Source: Caballeronia arationis
Lineage (GTDB): Bacteria > Pseudomonadota > Gammaproteobacteria > Burkholderiales > Burkholderiaceae
Direction: 5' to 3'
Assembly (NCBI RefSeq): GCF_001544975.2
Contig: NZ_FCOG02000012.1
Span: forward strand, 62,001-126,000
DNA: 64,000 nucleotides
The notes below the pieces were generated by a model. The model saw only the letters and a list, made by a program, of their open reading frames with translations. It ran no database searches and was not told the origin of the DNA. The position numbers were made by a program, and so were the translations under genes. Shown here piece after piece: positions 27,814-35,821 of this stretch; the stretch's first letter is position 1; each line of letters opens with the position of its first letter.

Positions 27814-28364
27814 TGCAGCGCGCCCCAGCGCGGCGTCGCCGGTTCCGCCGACGCCCACTTCCACTTGTTGCCGTCGCGGCAGACCGAGGCCACGTAGAAG
27901 GCGGTGTCGGCGGCGCGGTTCTCGGTCGCCTCGCGATCGACGGAGAACACGATTTCCTTGCAGTCGAGCGTGCCGCTGCTGATCGTGCGGCTCACGGTGA
28001 CGCGGCCTTTCTCGTCTTCCTCGATGGGCACCGAGTGCACCGCCTTCCACGGCGCGACGGCGCCGACCGTGAGCGGCCCGGCGGCGTTCGCGATGCTGTC
28101 CTGGGTATTGGTGTGAACGACGCGCTGCGAGTACTGCACACCCGCGCGAGCCGCGGCGACCGCGCCCAGGCCGATGCCGGTGGCGACCGCTGCGTTGTTG
28201 GTGATGGAACCTGCGATCGCGGCGCCCGCGATACCGGCGCCGGCGGTGGCGCCTTCGCTATAGAGCGAGTTGCAGCCTGTAAGGCCCGAGCACGCGATGG
28301 CGCCAGTGAGGATCGCGGCCAGCGCGACGGCGCTCGAACGGCGCCGTTGAACCAATGTCTGCAT
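27810..28364 (-). CDS. Putative lipoprotein, first of a tandem paralogous pair
   Basis: 184 residues. The leader (AVALAAILTGAIACSGLTGC) ends in a lipobox with Cys31. A glycine/alanine-rich segment follows (GAGIAGAAIAGSITNNAAVATGIGLGAVAAARAG), then a C-terminal domain sharing the APWKAVHSVP / RPWNVKHTLP region and the KWKWASAEPA..RWG.LQ tail with the next gene. A conserved Cys pair (DCKEIVFS and VCRDG) may form a disulfide in both. Start ATG 28364. A weak -24/-12 match lies 90 bases upstream. Function unknown. Confidence 0.78.
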   Translation of the reverse strand: MQTLVQRRRSSAVALAAILTGAIACSGLTGCNSLYSEGATAGAGIAGAAIAGSITNNAAVATGIGLGAVAAARAGVQYSQRVVHTNTQDSIANAAGPLTVGAVAPWKAVHSVPIEEDEKGRVTVSRTISSGTLDCKEIVFSVDREATENRAADTAFYVASVCRDGNKWKWASAEPATPRWGALQ

Positions 28365-28452
28365 CTTGCTTTTTTCCTTCGTCTGCCTGTCTTTATTCTT
28401 TCGATGTGGCTGCGAGCCTGCCAGGGGCCTTTCGATAAAGCTCGGAACCCTA

Positions 28453-28468
28453 AGCAATCCGCTTGCCC
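28453..28468 (-). promoter_or_regulatory. Weak sigma-54-like promoter upstream of the lipoprotein pair
   Basis: Minus-strand GGGCAAGCGGATTGC has GG-N10-GC spacing and an exact TTGC -12 element, but the -24 element (GGGCAAG) departs from TGGCACG at two positions. Predicted start near 28443, about 80 bases before the ATG. Confidence 0.3.
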
Positions 28469-28627
28469 GGGCATTTTGAAGCAAGCGATGAATAGCGCAA
28501 AAAGGAAAATTGCAAGAAATTGCAAATGGAGGACACGGCGTGCGCAGCTTCGCGCAAGCGCGAATATAAAAAAGCGGCCAGCAAATGCTGGCCGCAGAAC
28601 ATCGTTGAAGCGGAGAAGGGAAGGAAC

Positions 28628-29695
28628 TCAGTTGTCGGCCGACGAACCTTGCGTATCAGAATCGGCGCCCTCGTTCTCGTACGCGCCGAGCCGGTTATAG
28701 AGCGTCTTCAGGCTCACGCCGAGCGCCTTCGCCGCGCGTCGCTTGTCGCCGCCGCAGTGCTTGAGCGTGCCGAGGATGATCTGCTTCTGCGCATCGGCGA
28801 GCGGCGTGCCGACCCACACGTTCATCGCGTCGCCCTGGGTGACGGGCTTCTTCACGCGCGACGCGAGATGCGGATGCGCGATCTCGACCGTCTTCTCCGC
28901 AAGAATGAACGCGCGATACACGGTGTTCTTCAACTCGCGCACGTTGCCCGGCCACGAGTAAGTGCGCAGCATGTCGAGCGCGCGCTTGCTGAACGCCTTG
29001 CTCGTGCCTTCCTGCGCATTCATCTCTGAGAGGAAATGCTGCGCGAGAAATTCCCGATCCGAATCGCGTTCGCGCAAGGGCGGCGCGCGCAGCGGAAACA
29101 CCGCGAGCCGGTACATCAGATCCTCGCGCAAGCCGTTCTCTTTGACGGCGGCGACGGGATCGCGATTGGTCGCGGCGATCACGCGCACATCGGAATGAAT
29201 CAGGTCGTTGCCGCCGACGCGAAAGAACGTGCCCGTTTCCAGCGCGCGCAGGAGCTTCACTTGCCGCACCGGCGACATCTCGGTGACTTCGTCGAGGAAC
29301 AGCGTGCCGCCGTTTGCGTGCTCGAAATAGCCGATGCGACCCTGCACCGCGCCCGTGAAGCTGCCTTTCTCGTGACCGAAGAGTTCGGCTTCGATGAGGT
29401 TGTCCGGAATCGCGCCGCAGTTCACGGCGATGAACGGGGCGTCGCGCCGGGCGCTGTGATCGTGGATCGTGCGCGCGATGAGTTCCTTGCCGGTGCCGGA
29501 TTCGCCGATGATGAGCGCGGTGGCGTCGGTGGCGGCCACGCGTTCGATCTGCGAATACAGTTCCAGCATCACAGGGGACGAGCCGTACAAAAGTCCGTAG
29601 GACTTCAGGCCCGGCACTTCTCCCGCGCTGCGTTTTTTGTGCGTCGGCGTATCGCCCGGGGCGACGGCCGGCGGGTCCAGTTCGGTTGACGCCAT
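28628..29695 (-). CDS. Sigma-54-dependent activator lacking a receiver domain
   Basis: 355 residues: a short polar N-terminus (about 1-35) with no regulatory domain, a complete AAA+ domain (Walker A GESGTGKE 64-71, sigma-54 contact loop GSFTGA 111-116, Walker B TLFLDE 131-136, arginine finger region [14 protein letters not shown]) and a C-terminal Fis-type helix-turn-helix ([23 protein letters not shown]). It remodels closed complexes of sigma-54 polymerase. Without a receiver it must be controlled by level, partner protein or hetero-oligomers. It is closely similar to the activator at 31639 and points the opposite way. Start ATG 29695. Confidence 0.9.
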   Translation of the reverse strand: MASTELDPPAVAPGDTPTHKKRSAGEVPGLKSYGLLYGSSPVMLELYSQIERVAATDATALIIGESGTGKELIARTIHDHSARRDAPFIAVNCGAIPDNLIEAELFGHEKGSFTGAVQGRIGYFEHANGGTLFLDEVTEMSPVRQVKLLRALETGTFFRVGGNDLIHSDVRVIAATNRDPVAAVKENGLREDLMYRLAVFPLRAPPLRERDSDREFLAQHFLSEMNAQEGTSKAFSKRALDMLRTYSWPGNVRELKNTVYRAFILAEKTVEIAHPHLASRVKKPVTQGDAMNVWVGTPLADAQKQIILGTLKHCGGDKRRAAKALGVSLKTLYNRLGAYENEGADSDTQGSSADN

Positions 29696-30292
29696 GTGTC
29701 TTGTGTCCTGCAAATGTTGGTCGGGCTCTTGACGGCGCACGATGGCCGGCATGGCAAGAGAAGCGTGCCGGTTTTGCGTCCGAAGCGCCCTCGCGGGTGG
29801 CAGGTGGGGTCGTCGGGGACCTTCGCGGCGAGCCGGCGGACGCAATCCACGTGGGCCGGCCGGCCGGGTGGACTGCATGCGCTACCGTGATCCCCGCTGA
29901 TTCCGCCTGCCGGCTGTATTTGCCGATTCGCGGTCCGGTGTCCGATGCCCGCGATTCCATGCGGGCCGCGCAGGGCAGCCATGGATGCGAAGGGCACGCG
30001 ACTTATCTCAATAACGCTATTTAACCATTCGCAGCGATGTTGCGGCAATGAGCATCGGCCCGCGTGCCTCATTTTGTCTGATGACGGCGATGCGCAGGCG
30101 CGGAGTCCGGGAAGCTTCGCCGAATGCGGCCGAAAGTTACACGGCGACGGCGTAATTGTTACCCGCGGCAATCGACGAACGGTCGTCAGCGCGGTGCCGC
30201 GAGGTCCGGAAAAAGGCCCGGGCGCAAAGCTGGCACGAATGCTGCGGAGGGTGGCTACCTGCAATCGAAGACGCCGTTTCCGGCATATCGCC
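29696..30292. other. 597-base divergent region upstream of a sigma-54 activator
   Basis: Between the receiverless activator (minus) and the small membrane protein at 30293 (plus). It contains the sigma-54 promoter at 30230, a dyad GACGA-ACGG-TCGTC (30174-30187) about 45 bases upstream of it, and TTTTGTC (30072-30078). I see no supported gene; open frames here lack ribosome binding sites. Confidence 0.5.
30230..30246 (+). promoter_or_regulatory. Sigma-54 (-24/-12) promoter
   Basis: TGGCACGAATGCTGC (30231-30245): a perfect -24 element TGGCACG, GG-N10-GC spacing, and -12 element CTGC instead of TTGC. The predicted start is near 30257, 36 bases before the ATG of the gene at 30293. A dyad of 14 bases (30174-30187) lies upstream where an activator could bind. 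Confidence 0.7.
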
Positions 30293-30637
30293 ATGGAAGA
30301 CTTCCTGAATTTCGACATTTCCGCACCCGGCCGCGAGCGCCCGCCAAGGCGCGCCCGGGCGGGCCGCACGGGCCGTCCGGGCAACGCGAAAGCCGATCGG
30401 CCGGAACTCCAGGCCGGCGAGCCGATCGACATCTATCACTGGGCCGCCGTCGCGCTCGTGACGTCGCTGATGTGCGCGGTGCTCGCGTATGCCGCCGGCA
30501 CGCCTACGCTTTCGCGTGCGTCGAACGTGACGAGCGTGGTGTTTGGCGCGATGGGGAGCGTGCTCCTCCTGGCGGGCATCGTGCGCGGGCTGCGTTCGCG
30601 TCTTGCCGGCGCAGCGGTGGCGGAACAGCCGCAGTGA
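30293..30637 (+). CDS. Small membrane protein, unknown function
   Basis: 114 residues: a basic, Arg/Pro-rich N-terminal tail of about 45 residues, then two transmembrane helices (about 49-68 and 80-98) and a short tail. I do not recognise a family. The start is set at ATG 30293 (MEDFLNFDIS), 36 bases after the predicted sigma-54 transcription start; longer in-frame versions would overlap that promoter. A DUF883 gene follows 59 bases downstream and may be co-transcribed. Confidence 0.65.
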   Translation: MEDFLNFDISAPGRERPPRRARAGRTGRPGNAKADRPELQAGEPIDIYHWAAVALVTSLMCAVLAYAAGTPTLSRASNVTSVVFGAMGSVLLLAGIVRGLRSRLAGAAVAEQPQ

Positions 30638-30696
30638 AACAGGCGGATGACGAAAGAATCCGCCAACGACAGTAACCAGAGCAAGGACCCCACGAC

Positions 30697-31014
30697 ATGA
30701 GTCAGACGACTGTCCAGCTTGCGTTGGGCAAGCAAAAGATCATCGAAGACATCAAGGTGCTGCTGAACGACTCCGAAGAACTGCTGCGCCTGTCGGCGTC
30801 GCTGCCGGGCGAGGGCGTCGATGCGCTGCGGGCGCGTCTGCGCGATCACGTCGATACGGCGCGCGGCGCGCTGGAAGACGCTCAGGCGAACGCGCAATCG
30901 CGCTATCGCGCGGGCGTCGACTGCACGGAAAAATACGTGCGCGATAATCCGTGGCAATCGCTCGGCATCGCCGCCGGTATCGGATTTTTCTTTGGTATTC
31001 TGATTTCGCGGTGA
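30697..31014 (+). CDS. DUF883 family protein (ElaB/YqjD-like)
   Basis: 105 residues: a helical, coiled-coil N-terminal domain (KIIEDIKVLLNDSEELLRLSASLPGEGVDALRARLRDHVDTAR) and a C-terminal transmembrane helix preceded by DNPWQSLGIAAGIGFFFGILISR, the hallmark of ElaB/YqjD/YgaM proteins. Enteric members are tail-anchored inner-membrane proteins that bind ribosomes in stationary phase and depend on stress regulators. Here it lies between two sigma-54 activators and probably belongs to the transcript starting at the promoter at 30230. Confidence 0.88.
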   Translation: MSQTTVQLALGKQKIIEDIKVLLNDSEELLRLSASLPGEGVDALRARLRDHVDTARGALEDAQANAQSRYRAGVDCTEKYVRDNPWQSLGIAAGIGFFFGILISR

Positions 31015-31090
31015 TTTTCAGGCCCGCTCGACGCGGTTCGTAATACCCGATTTCTTTGATGCAGATTTCAAGCGATAAGGGAGAAACATA

Positions 31091-31330
31091 ATGGCTCGAC
31101 CGAAAATCGGAATCTTCGGTGCGCTCTTTGCCGTCGGCAGTGTGCTCGCGTGGAAGTGGGTGCAGTCGCAGGAGAGCGCAAGGAAGCGCGCGACGCGCGA
31201 CCTGAATCGCTGGGAAGACGAGGGCGGCAAGGTCGTCACGCCGTCCAGCGCCACCCCCGTGGCGGCGCACACGAACGGCAGCGCCGTGATCGGCGGAACG
31301 CCTGAAGCGTGGCACTTCCCGCGCAGCTGA
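31091..31330 (+). CDS. Small single-helix membrane protein, unknown function
   Basis: 79 residues with one N-terminal hydrophobic helix (IGIFGALFAVGSVLAWKWV) and a charged, then Ala/Thr/Gly-rich tail. Family not recognised. AAGGGAGA precedes the ATG. It is 76 bases downstream of the DUF883 gene and is followed by a terminator at 31360, so the three small genes from 30293 likely form one transcription unit. Confidence 0.65.
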   Translation: MARPKIGIFGALFAVGSVLAWKWVQSQESARKRATRDLNRWEDEGGKVVTPSSATPVAAHTNGSAVIGGTPEAWHFPRS

Positions 31331-31359
31331 TCTGCGCCATTCCCGCCGCATATCGGTGC

Positions 31360-31391
31360 AAACGCACGTCCCGCTGGGCGTGCGTTTTATC
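31360..31391 (+). terminator. Terminator after the small membrane-protein genes
   Basis: AAACGCACG-(10 bases)-CGTGCGTTT followed by TATCTTG, 30 bases after the stop at 31330. Confidence 0.65.
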
Positions 31392-31440
31392 TTGATAAAG
31401 CCTTATAATCAAACAAGATTACGCCATTGGTTCGCTATAT

Positions 31441-31530
31441 GGCAATATTTGCCAAATCATTTGCGACAGGCAATTTTGTCGTGCGAATTATCGGCAACTT
31501 TTTCATTTTCAGCGCGTTTTGGCAGGCAAT
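31441..31530. promoter_or_regulatory. AT-rich region with repeated GGCAA elements upstream of a sigma-54 activator
   Basis: GGCAAT or GGCAAC occurs at 31441, 31469, 31493 and 31525; the first is part of a 13-base near-palindrome GGCAATATTTGCC. The stretch is strongly AT-rich against the high-G+C background and lies 110-200 bases upstream of the activator gene at 31639, so it probably contains its promoter and control sites. No exact promoter could be fixed. Confidence 0.4.
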
Positions 31531-31638
31531 TCAGGACGCCAATCCGCGCTCGGCCTGGCGGTCGCCACGACTGCCCAGAGAAGCCCGTGCCGCCACGAGT
31601 GGTGCGTGACCTGACAACGCTTTAAACAATCCAGACGC

Positions 31639-33042
31639 ATGCCACATGTATTGATTGTCGATGACGATCCCAGTACCCGCGAGGCACTAGCCGCGATCAT
31701 CGGCGAAGACGGACTGACGACTGCCACGGCCGGCGACCTGCGCGAGGCGCGCATCCAGCTCGTGCGGCAGACACCCGATGTCGTTTTCACCGACCTGAAG
31801 CTGCCGGACGGTTCCGGCGTCGATCTCTTCGAAGACCTCGATCCGCGTTCCGGCGTCGAGGTCATCGTGATCACCGGCCACGCGACGGTCGAATCGGCGG
31901 TGAGCGCGCTCAAGATGGGCGCGACCGATTACCTCGTCAAGCCGATCAACATGCAGCGCGTGAAGGCAATCCTTTCGCGCCTGCCGCGTCCCGGCGACCT
32001 GAAGGCAGAAATCGGCACCTTGCGCGGCGAACTGCGCCGTATGGGGCGTTTCGGCCTCATGCTCGGCAATTCGCCCGCGATGCAGACCGTCTACGACCAG
32101 ATCGGCCGCGTCGCGCCGACGGCCGCTTCCGTGCTGCTGATCGGCGAATCGGGCACCGGCAAGGAAGTCGCCGCGCAGACGCTGCATGAGCTGAGCCTGC
32201 GCCGCAAGCATTCCTTCATCGCGGTGAACTGCGGCGCGATTTCGCCGAACCTGATCGAATCCGAGATGTTCGGGCACGAACGCGGGTCGTTTACCGGTGC
32301 GGACCGCCAGCACAAGGGCTATTTCGAGCGCGCGAACGGCGGCACGCTGTTCCTCGACGAAATCACCGAAATGCCGATCGAGCTTCAGGTGAAGCTCTTG
32401 CGCGTGCTGGAAACGGGCATGTTCATGCGCGTCGGCACGACGAAAGAACTCGAAACCGACGTGCGCCTGATCGCCGCGACCAACCGCGATCCGGAGCAGG
32501 CAGTGCTCGAAGGTAAGCTGCGCCTCGACCTGTATCACCGGCTGAACGTGTTCCCGATCAACCTGCCGCCGCTGCGCGAGCGCGGCAAGGACGTCGAACT
32601 GCTCGCGCAGGCGTTCCTCGACGAACTCAATTCGCGCTACAACACGAAGAAGACGTTCCCTTCGGCCGTGCGCGAGATGCTGGCGTCGTACCCGTGGCCG
32701 GGCAACGTGCGCGAGCTGAAGAACTACGTACAGCGCGCGTACATCATGTCGGGCGCGGAGTCGGACAGCACGGCCACCGTGCCGCTGCAGATTTCGCTGT
32801 CGAAGCCCTCGGCGGGAACCGCGGTGACGATCGCCTTCGGCACGTCGCTCGCGGAAGCCGACCGTCAGCTCATCCTGGCGACGCTCGAGCAGTGCGGCGG
32901 CGTGAAGACGCGCGCGGCGGAGATCCTCGGCATCAGCCTGAAGACGCTCTACAACCGGCTCGTCGAGTACGGCGAGGACGCGAACAAGGCCGCGGTCGGG
33001 GAGGCAAGCGAACTCGGCGACGCAGGTTCGGGGAGCGCATAG
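31639..33042 (+). CDS. Sigma-54-dependent response regulator (NtrC family)
   Basis: 467 residues: receiver 1-120 (acidic pocket at 8-10, phospho-acceptor Asp52 in FTDLKLPDG, Lys101), AAA+ domain about 140-375 (Walker A GESGTGKE 169-176, sigma-54 loop GSFTGA 216-221, Walker B TLFLDE), and a C-terminal Fis-type helix-turn-helix ([23 protein letters not shown]). It activates sigma-54 promoters when phosphorylated. No histidine kinase is encoded next to it, so it is an orphan regulator here. It shares its AAA+ and DNA-binding parts with the receiverless protein at 28628. Followed by a terminator. Confidence 0.93.
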   Translation: MPHVLIVDDDPSTREALAAIIGEDGLTTATAGDLREARIQLVRQTPDVVFTDLKLPDGSGVDLFEDLDPRSGVEVIVITGHATVESAVSALKMGATDYLVKPINMQRVKAILSRLPRPGDLKAEIGTLRGELRRMGRFGLMLGNSPAMQTVYDQIGRVAPTAASVLLIGESGTGKEVAAQTLHELSLRRKHSFIAVNCGAISPNLIESEMFGHERGSFTGADRQHKGYFERANGGTLFLDEITEMPIELQVKLLRVLETGMFMRVGTTKELETDVRLIAATNRDPEQAVLEGKLRLDLYHRLNVFPINLPPLRERGKDVELLAQAFLDELNSRYNTKKTFPSAVREMLASYPWPGNVRELKNYVQRAYIMSGAESDSTATVPLQISLSKPSAGTAVTIAFGTSLAEADRQLILATLEQCGGVKTRAAEILGISLKTLYNRLVEYGEDANKAAVGEASELGDAGSGSA

Positions 33043-33080
33043 CCTCCCGAATCGGCAGACGAAAACCGCCGGAAGATGCG

Positions 33081-33117
33081 ACGCCCACGCATGCAAATGC
33101 GCGGGCGTTTTCTTTGG
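33081..33117 (+). terminator. Terminator of the sigma-54 response regulator gene
   Basis: ACGCCCACGCA-TGCAAA-TGCGCGGGCGT with one internal mismatch, followed by TTTCTTT, about 38 bases after the stop. Confidence 0.7.
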
Positions 33118-33209
33118 CAGTCCGGCGTTCGACCGCCGATAATGAGATAAGGACGCGACGTCGATTGCGTTGGCGAACGCGGCGATTTCAGCACGTGGCG
33201 GGGCGCCGA

Positions 33210-33226
33210 AGGGCATGCCCCTTGCT
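33210..33226 (+). promoter_or_regulatory. Sigma-54 (-24/-12) promoter upstream of the proline-rich gene
   Basis: GGGCATGCCCCTTGC (33211-33225) followed by T: GG-N10-GC spacing, exact TTGC at -12, and -24 element GGGCATG (TGGCACG with two changes). The predicted start is near 33237, 75 bases before the ATG at 33312. An 8-bp palindrome CGACGTCG lies about 50 bases upstream (33156-33163). Confidence 0.55.
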
Positions 33227-33311
33227 GTCGCAGTAGTAAGGCTCGCTCGATGGGCAACGATGCCCTCGAACACATCGAGTCCGAACATCACTACAACGAC
33301 CAGGAGCCGCC

Positions 33312-33518
33312 ATGTCCGATCCCGCTTTCGACCGCACGATCCACGCGCAGACGCCGCAGGTGCCGGACCCGCCCGTGACACCGCCCAGCGAGCCGACTCC
33401 GCCGCCGCAGGTTCCGCCCGATACCAATCCGGACCCGACGCGCGAGCCGCCGACGCCGCCGATGCAGCCAATCGGCGATCCGCCGCCGGGACCGAACGAG
33501 GCGCCGCACGTCCGCTAA
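33312..33518 (+). CDS. Small proline-rich protein
   Basis: 68 residues, about one third proline (PDPPVTPPSEPTPPPQVPPDTN and similar), no signal peptide and no hydrophobic helix, so it is probably disordered and cytoplasmic. I do not recognise a family. GGAG stands 5 bases before ATG 33312. A good sigma-54 promoter match lies 86 bases upstream, which supports that it is a real gene of the local sigma-54 set. Confidence 0.6.
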   Translation: MSDPAFDRTIHAQTPQVPDPPVTPPSEPTPPPQVPPDTNPDPTREPPTPPMQPIGDPPPGPNEAPHVR

Positions 33519-33677
33519 ACATGACGGCTTCGCACTGAACAAGACGATAAACAGGGCGCGATAAGCACGACGCGTCGAGCGATACAGAGCAAAAAAAGGG
33601 CGCATTCCCCTAAAACGTGCAAGTGTTGAAGAAATTTCCAACGATGCTGTAGGCATTACAACGAACGGCGTAACAAT

Positions 33678-33711
33678 GACCGGCGCGCGCGAGCAGCGCC
33701 GGTCGTTTTTT
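33678..33711 (+). terminator. Terminator upstream of the Ala/Pro-rich small gene
   Basis: GACCGGCGC-(9 bases)-GCGCCGGTC followed by GTTTTTT. It is 160 bases past the stop of the proline-rich gene, so it ends either a long 3' tail or an independent short transcript. Confidence 0.75.
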
Positions 33712-33771
33712 CGCTGAAATGACGGTCGCCGCCGACCATTTCCTACGACGGCCTTCGCCCTGGAGGCACCC

Positions 33772-34017
33772 ATGAGGCACCCCGCACTCCGACGCTCCGC
33801 ACGTCATTCTTCCAAGCGTGAAGCACGCGCCGACGCTGCCAAGGAAGCGCCTGCGCCCGCCGCGTCCGCTGCATCTGCCGACGCGCCGCCGCACGATCCG
33901 GCTGGGCAGAACCGCCCCGCGCCTGACGCTCCGCCCGATGGCGAGCACAATCAGGGTGGCGTGCGACGCGAAGGAATCGACTATCAGCGTGATCTCGGCT
34001 CGGAGCAGGACGCCTGA
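33772..34017 (+). CDS. Small Ala/Pro/Asp-rich protein, unknown function
   Basis: 81 residues: a basic N-terminus (MRHPALRRSARHSSKREARAD), a low-complexity Ala/Pro middle and an acidic C-terminus ending GIDYQRDLGSEQDA. Probably disordered; no signal peptide. GGAGG stands 5 bases before ATG 33772. It lies between a terminator and the otsA promoter region. I found no good sigma-54 match in front of it. Family not recognised. Confidence 0.5.
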   Translation: MRHPALRRSARHSSKREARADAAKEAPAPAASAASADAPPHDPAGQNRPAPDAPPDGEHNQGGVRREGIDYQRDLGSEQDA

Positions 34018-34136
34018 GCGGGCGCCTGCGTGCTCTGAGGAGCCGGTGCAAATTTTTCTCCGCGACGCGGGATCGTCGCGTGTTTTCGTTCGTCGGTAAC
34101 ATCCAAATACAAATTTTATTTTACCGATTGTACAAA

Positions 34137-34153
34137 TCGGCATGGGACTTGCA
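34137..34153 (+). promoter_or_regulatory. Sigma-54 (-24/-12) promoter upstream of otsA
   Basis: CGGCATGGGACTTGC (34138-34152) followed by A: exact TTGCA at -12, GG-N10-GC spacing, -24 element CGGCATG. The predicted start is near 34164, 44 bases before otsA. The preceding 40 bases are AT-rich, as is common upstream of such promoters. Confidence 0.5.
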
Positions 34154-34207
34154 TACCTTCTTTCGCCAATTCGAGCATGCAACGACAACTGATGAGGTGA
34201 TGCTGTA

Positions 34208-35701
34208 ATGAGCAGATTGATCGTGGTATCGAATCGCGTCGCGCCGATCCAGGAAGGCAAGCCCGCCGCCGGCGGCCTGGCGATCGGAGTGTTGGACGCG
34301 CTCAAGGAGACAGGCGGCGTCTGGTTCGGATGGAGCGGGGAAATCGTCGGCGAGGCGTCGGCGCCCGTGATCGAGAAGCGCGGCAACGTGACGTACGCGA
34401 CGGTCGGGCTGACGCGCCGCGACTACGACCAGTACTACCGCGGCTTTTCCAACGCCACGCTCTGGCCGACCTTCCACTATCGCAACGACCTCTCGCGCTT
34501 CGATCGCGAGGAATACGCGGGCTATGCGCGCGTGAACGCGGGCCTCGCCGCGAAGCTCAAGGCGCTGATCGAGCCCGACGACATCATCTGGGTGCACGAC
34601 TATCACCTGCTGCCGTTCGCGCAGGAATGCCGCGCGCTTGGCATCAAGAATCCGATCGGTTTCTTCCTGCACATTCCCTTTCCGGTGCCCGAAGTGATGC
34701 GCACCGTGCCGCCGCACGAGGAACTGATCCAGGCGATGTGCAGCTACGACATCGTCGGGTTCCAGACGCAGGCCGACCAGCAGTCGTTCGTCGACTATAT
34801 CGAGCGCGGAAAATTCGGCCACGCGACCGACGACGGCATGGTGCAGGGCTTCGGCCGCATGCTGAAAGTGGGCGCGTATCCGATCGGCATCTATCCGGAC
34901 GCGATCGCCAAGGCCGCCGAGCAGTTCTCGAATCGCAAGCCGGTCAAGAGCCTGCGCGACGCTTTGCGCGGCCGCAAGCTCATCATGAGCGTCGACCGGC
35001 TCGACTATTCGAAAGGGCTTGCCGAGCGCTTCCAGGCGTTCGAGCGCCTCTTGCTGAACGCGCCCGGCTGGCATGGCCGCGTGTCGCTCGTGCAGATCGC
35101 GCCGCCGACGCGCTCCGACGTGCAGACCTACCAGCGCATCCGCCAGAACCTGGAAGGCGAGGCGGGGCGCATCAACGGCCGCTTTGCGCAGCTCGACTGG
35201 ACGCCGATCCAGTATCTGAACCGCAAGTACGACCGCAATCTGCTGATGGCGCTTTTCCGTTTGTCGCAGGTGGGCTATGTGACGCCGCTCCGCGATGGCA
35301 TGAATCTGGTCGCGAAGGAATATGTGGCCTCGCAGGACCCGGCCGATCCGGGCGCGCTCGTGCTTTCGCAATTCGCAGGCGCCGCCGATCAGTTGCCGGG
35401 CGCGCTGATCGTCAATCCGTTCGACCTCTCGCAGATGTCCGAGGCGCTGGAGCGCGCGCTGTCGATGCCGCTCGCCGAGCGTCAGGCGCGCCACGCCGAC
35501 ATGATGGCGCCGCTGCGCGAAAACAATCTCTCCGTGTGGCGCGATTCGTTCCTGAGCGACCTGCGCAGCGTCGCAACGGCGGCGTCCATGACGCAAAAGA
35601 CCGTGAAGCAGGTCGCCGAGGCGAAGCCCGAGGCCAGGTCCGAAGTGAAACCCGATGCGAAGTCCGGCGCGAAGCCGCGTCCGGCGAAGGTTTCCGGCTG
35701 A
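34208..35701 (+). CDS. otsA: Alpha,alpha-trehalose-phosphate synthase
   Basis: Makes trehalose 6-phosphate from UDP-glucose and glucose 6-phosphate in the cytoplasm, the first step of the OtsAB route to the osmoprotectant trehalose. 497 residues, GT20 family: RLIVVSNRVAPIQ and the AGGLA loop at the N-terminus, WVHDYHLLPFA, FFLHIPFP, SVDRLDYSKGL and LRDGMNLVAKEYVA near the C-terminus. The last 45 residues are a Lys/Ala/Glu-rich tail. No otsB phosphatase gene follows. AGGTGA lies 7 bases before ATG 34208, with a sigma-54 promoter match 55 bases upstream of the ATG. A strong terminator follows. Confidence 0.95.
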   Translation: MSRLIVVSNRVAPIQEGKPAAGGLAIGVLDALKETGGVWFGWSGEIVGEASAPVIEKRGNVTYATVGLTRRDYDQYYRGFSNATLWPTFHYRNDLSRFDREEYAGYARVNAGLAAKLKALIEPDDIIWVHDYHLLPFAQECRALGIKNPIGFFLHIPFPVPEVMRTVPPHEELIQAMCSYDIVGFQTQADQQSFVDYIERGKFGHATDDGMVQGFGRMLKVGAYPIGIYPDAIAKAAEQFSNRKPVKSLRDALRGRKLIMSVDRLDYSKGLAERFQAFERLLLNAPGWHGRVSLVQIAPPTRSDVQTYQRIRQNLEGEAGRINGRFAQLDWTPIQYLNRKYDRNLLMALFRLSQVGYVTPLRDGMNLVAKEYVASQDPADPGALVLSQFAGAADQLPGALIVNPFDLSQMSEALERALSMPLAERQARHADMMAPLRENNLSVWRDSFLSDLRSVATAASMTQKTVKQVAEAKPEARSEVKPDAKSGAKPRPAKVSG

Positions 35702-35719
35702 ATGTCGAGTCCCGTTGAG

Positions 35720-35756
35720 AGCCCCGCGCCTGGCGATCAGGCGCGGGGCTTTTTTG
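35720..35756 (+). terminator. Terminator of otsA
   Basis: AGCCCCGCGCCTG-GCGAT-CAGGCGCGGGGCT, a perfect 13-bp stem followed by a T run. Confidence 0.9.
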
Positions 35757-35775
35757 TTCCGGACGAAAGCTTGCG

Positions 35776-35791
35776 CGGCACGTCCCTTGCG
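35776..35791 (+). promoter_or_regulatory. Sigma-54 (-24/-12) promoter upstream of the acidic small protein
   Basis: CGGCACGTCCCTTGC (35776-35790): exact GGCACG-N4-TTGC. It starts 20 bases after the otsA terminator. The predicted start near 35802 is about 20 bases before the ATG at 35822. Confidence 0.7.
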
Positions 35792-35821
35792 ATCCATGAA
35801 GCGGACGATCAACGGAGATCA

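Noticed and set aside
31309..31326. TGGCAC at the end of the small membrane gene as a sigma-54 promoter
   Set aside because: The -12 part reads CGCGC instead of TTGC and it lies within coding sequence.
33690..33720. Sigma-54 promoter in front of the gene at 33772
   Set aside because: CCGGTCG...TCGC has GG-N10-GC spacing but poor -24 and -12 elements and lies inside the terminator hairpin.
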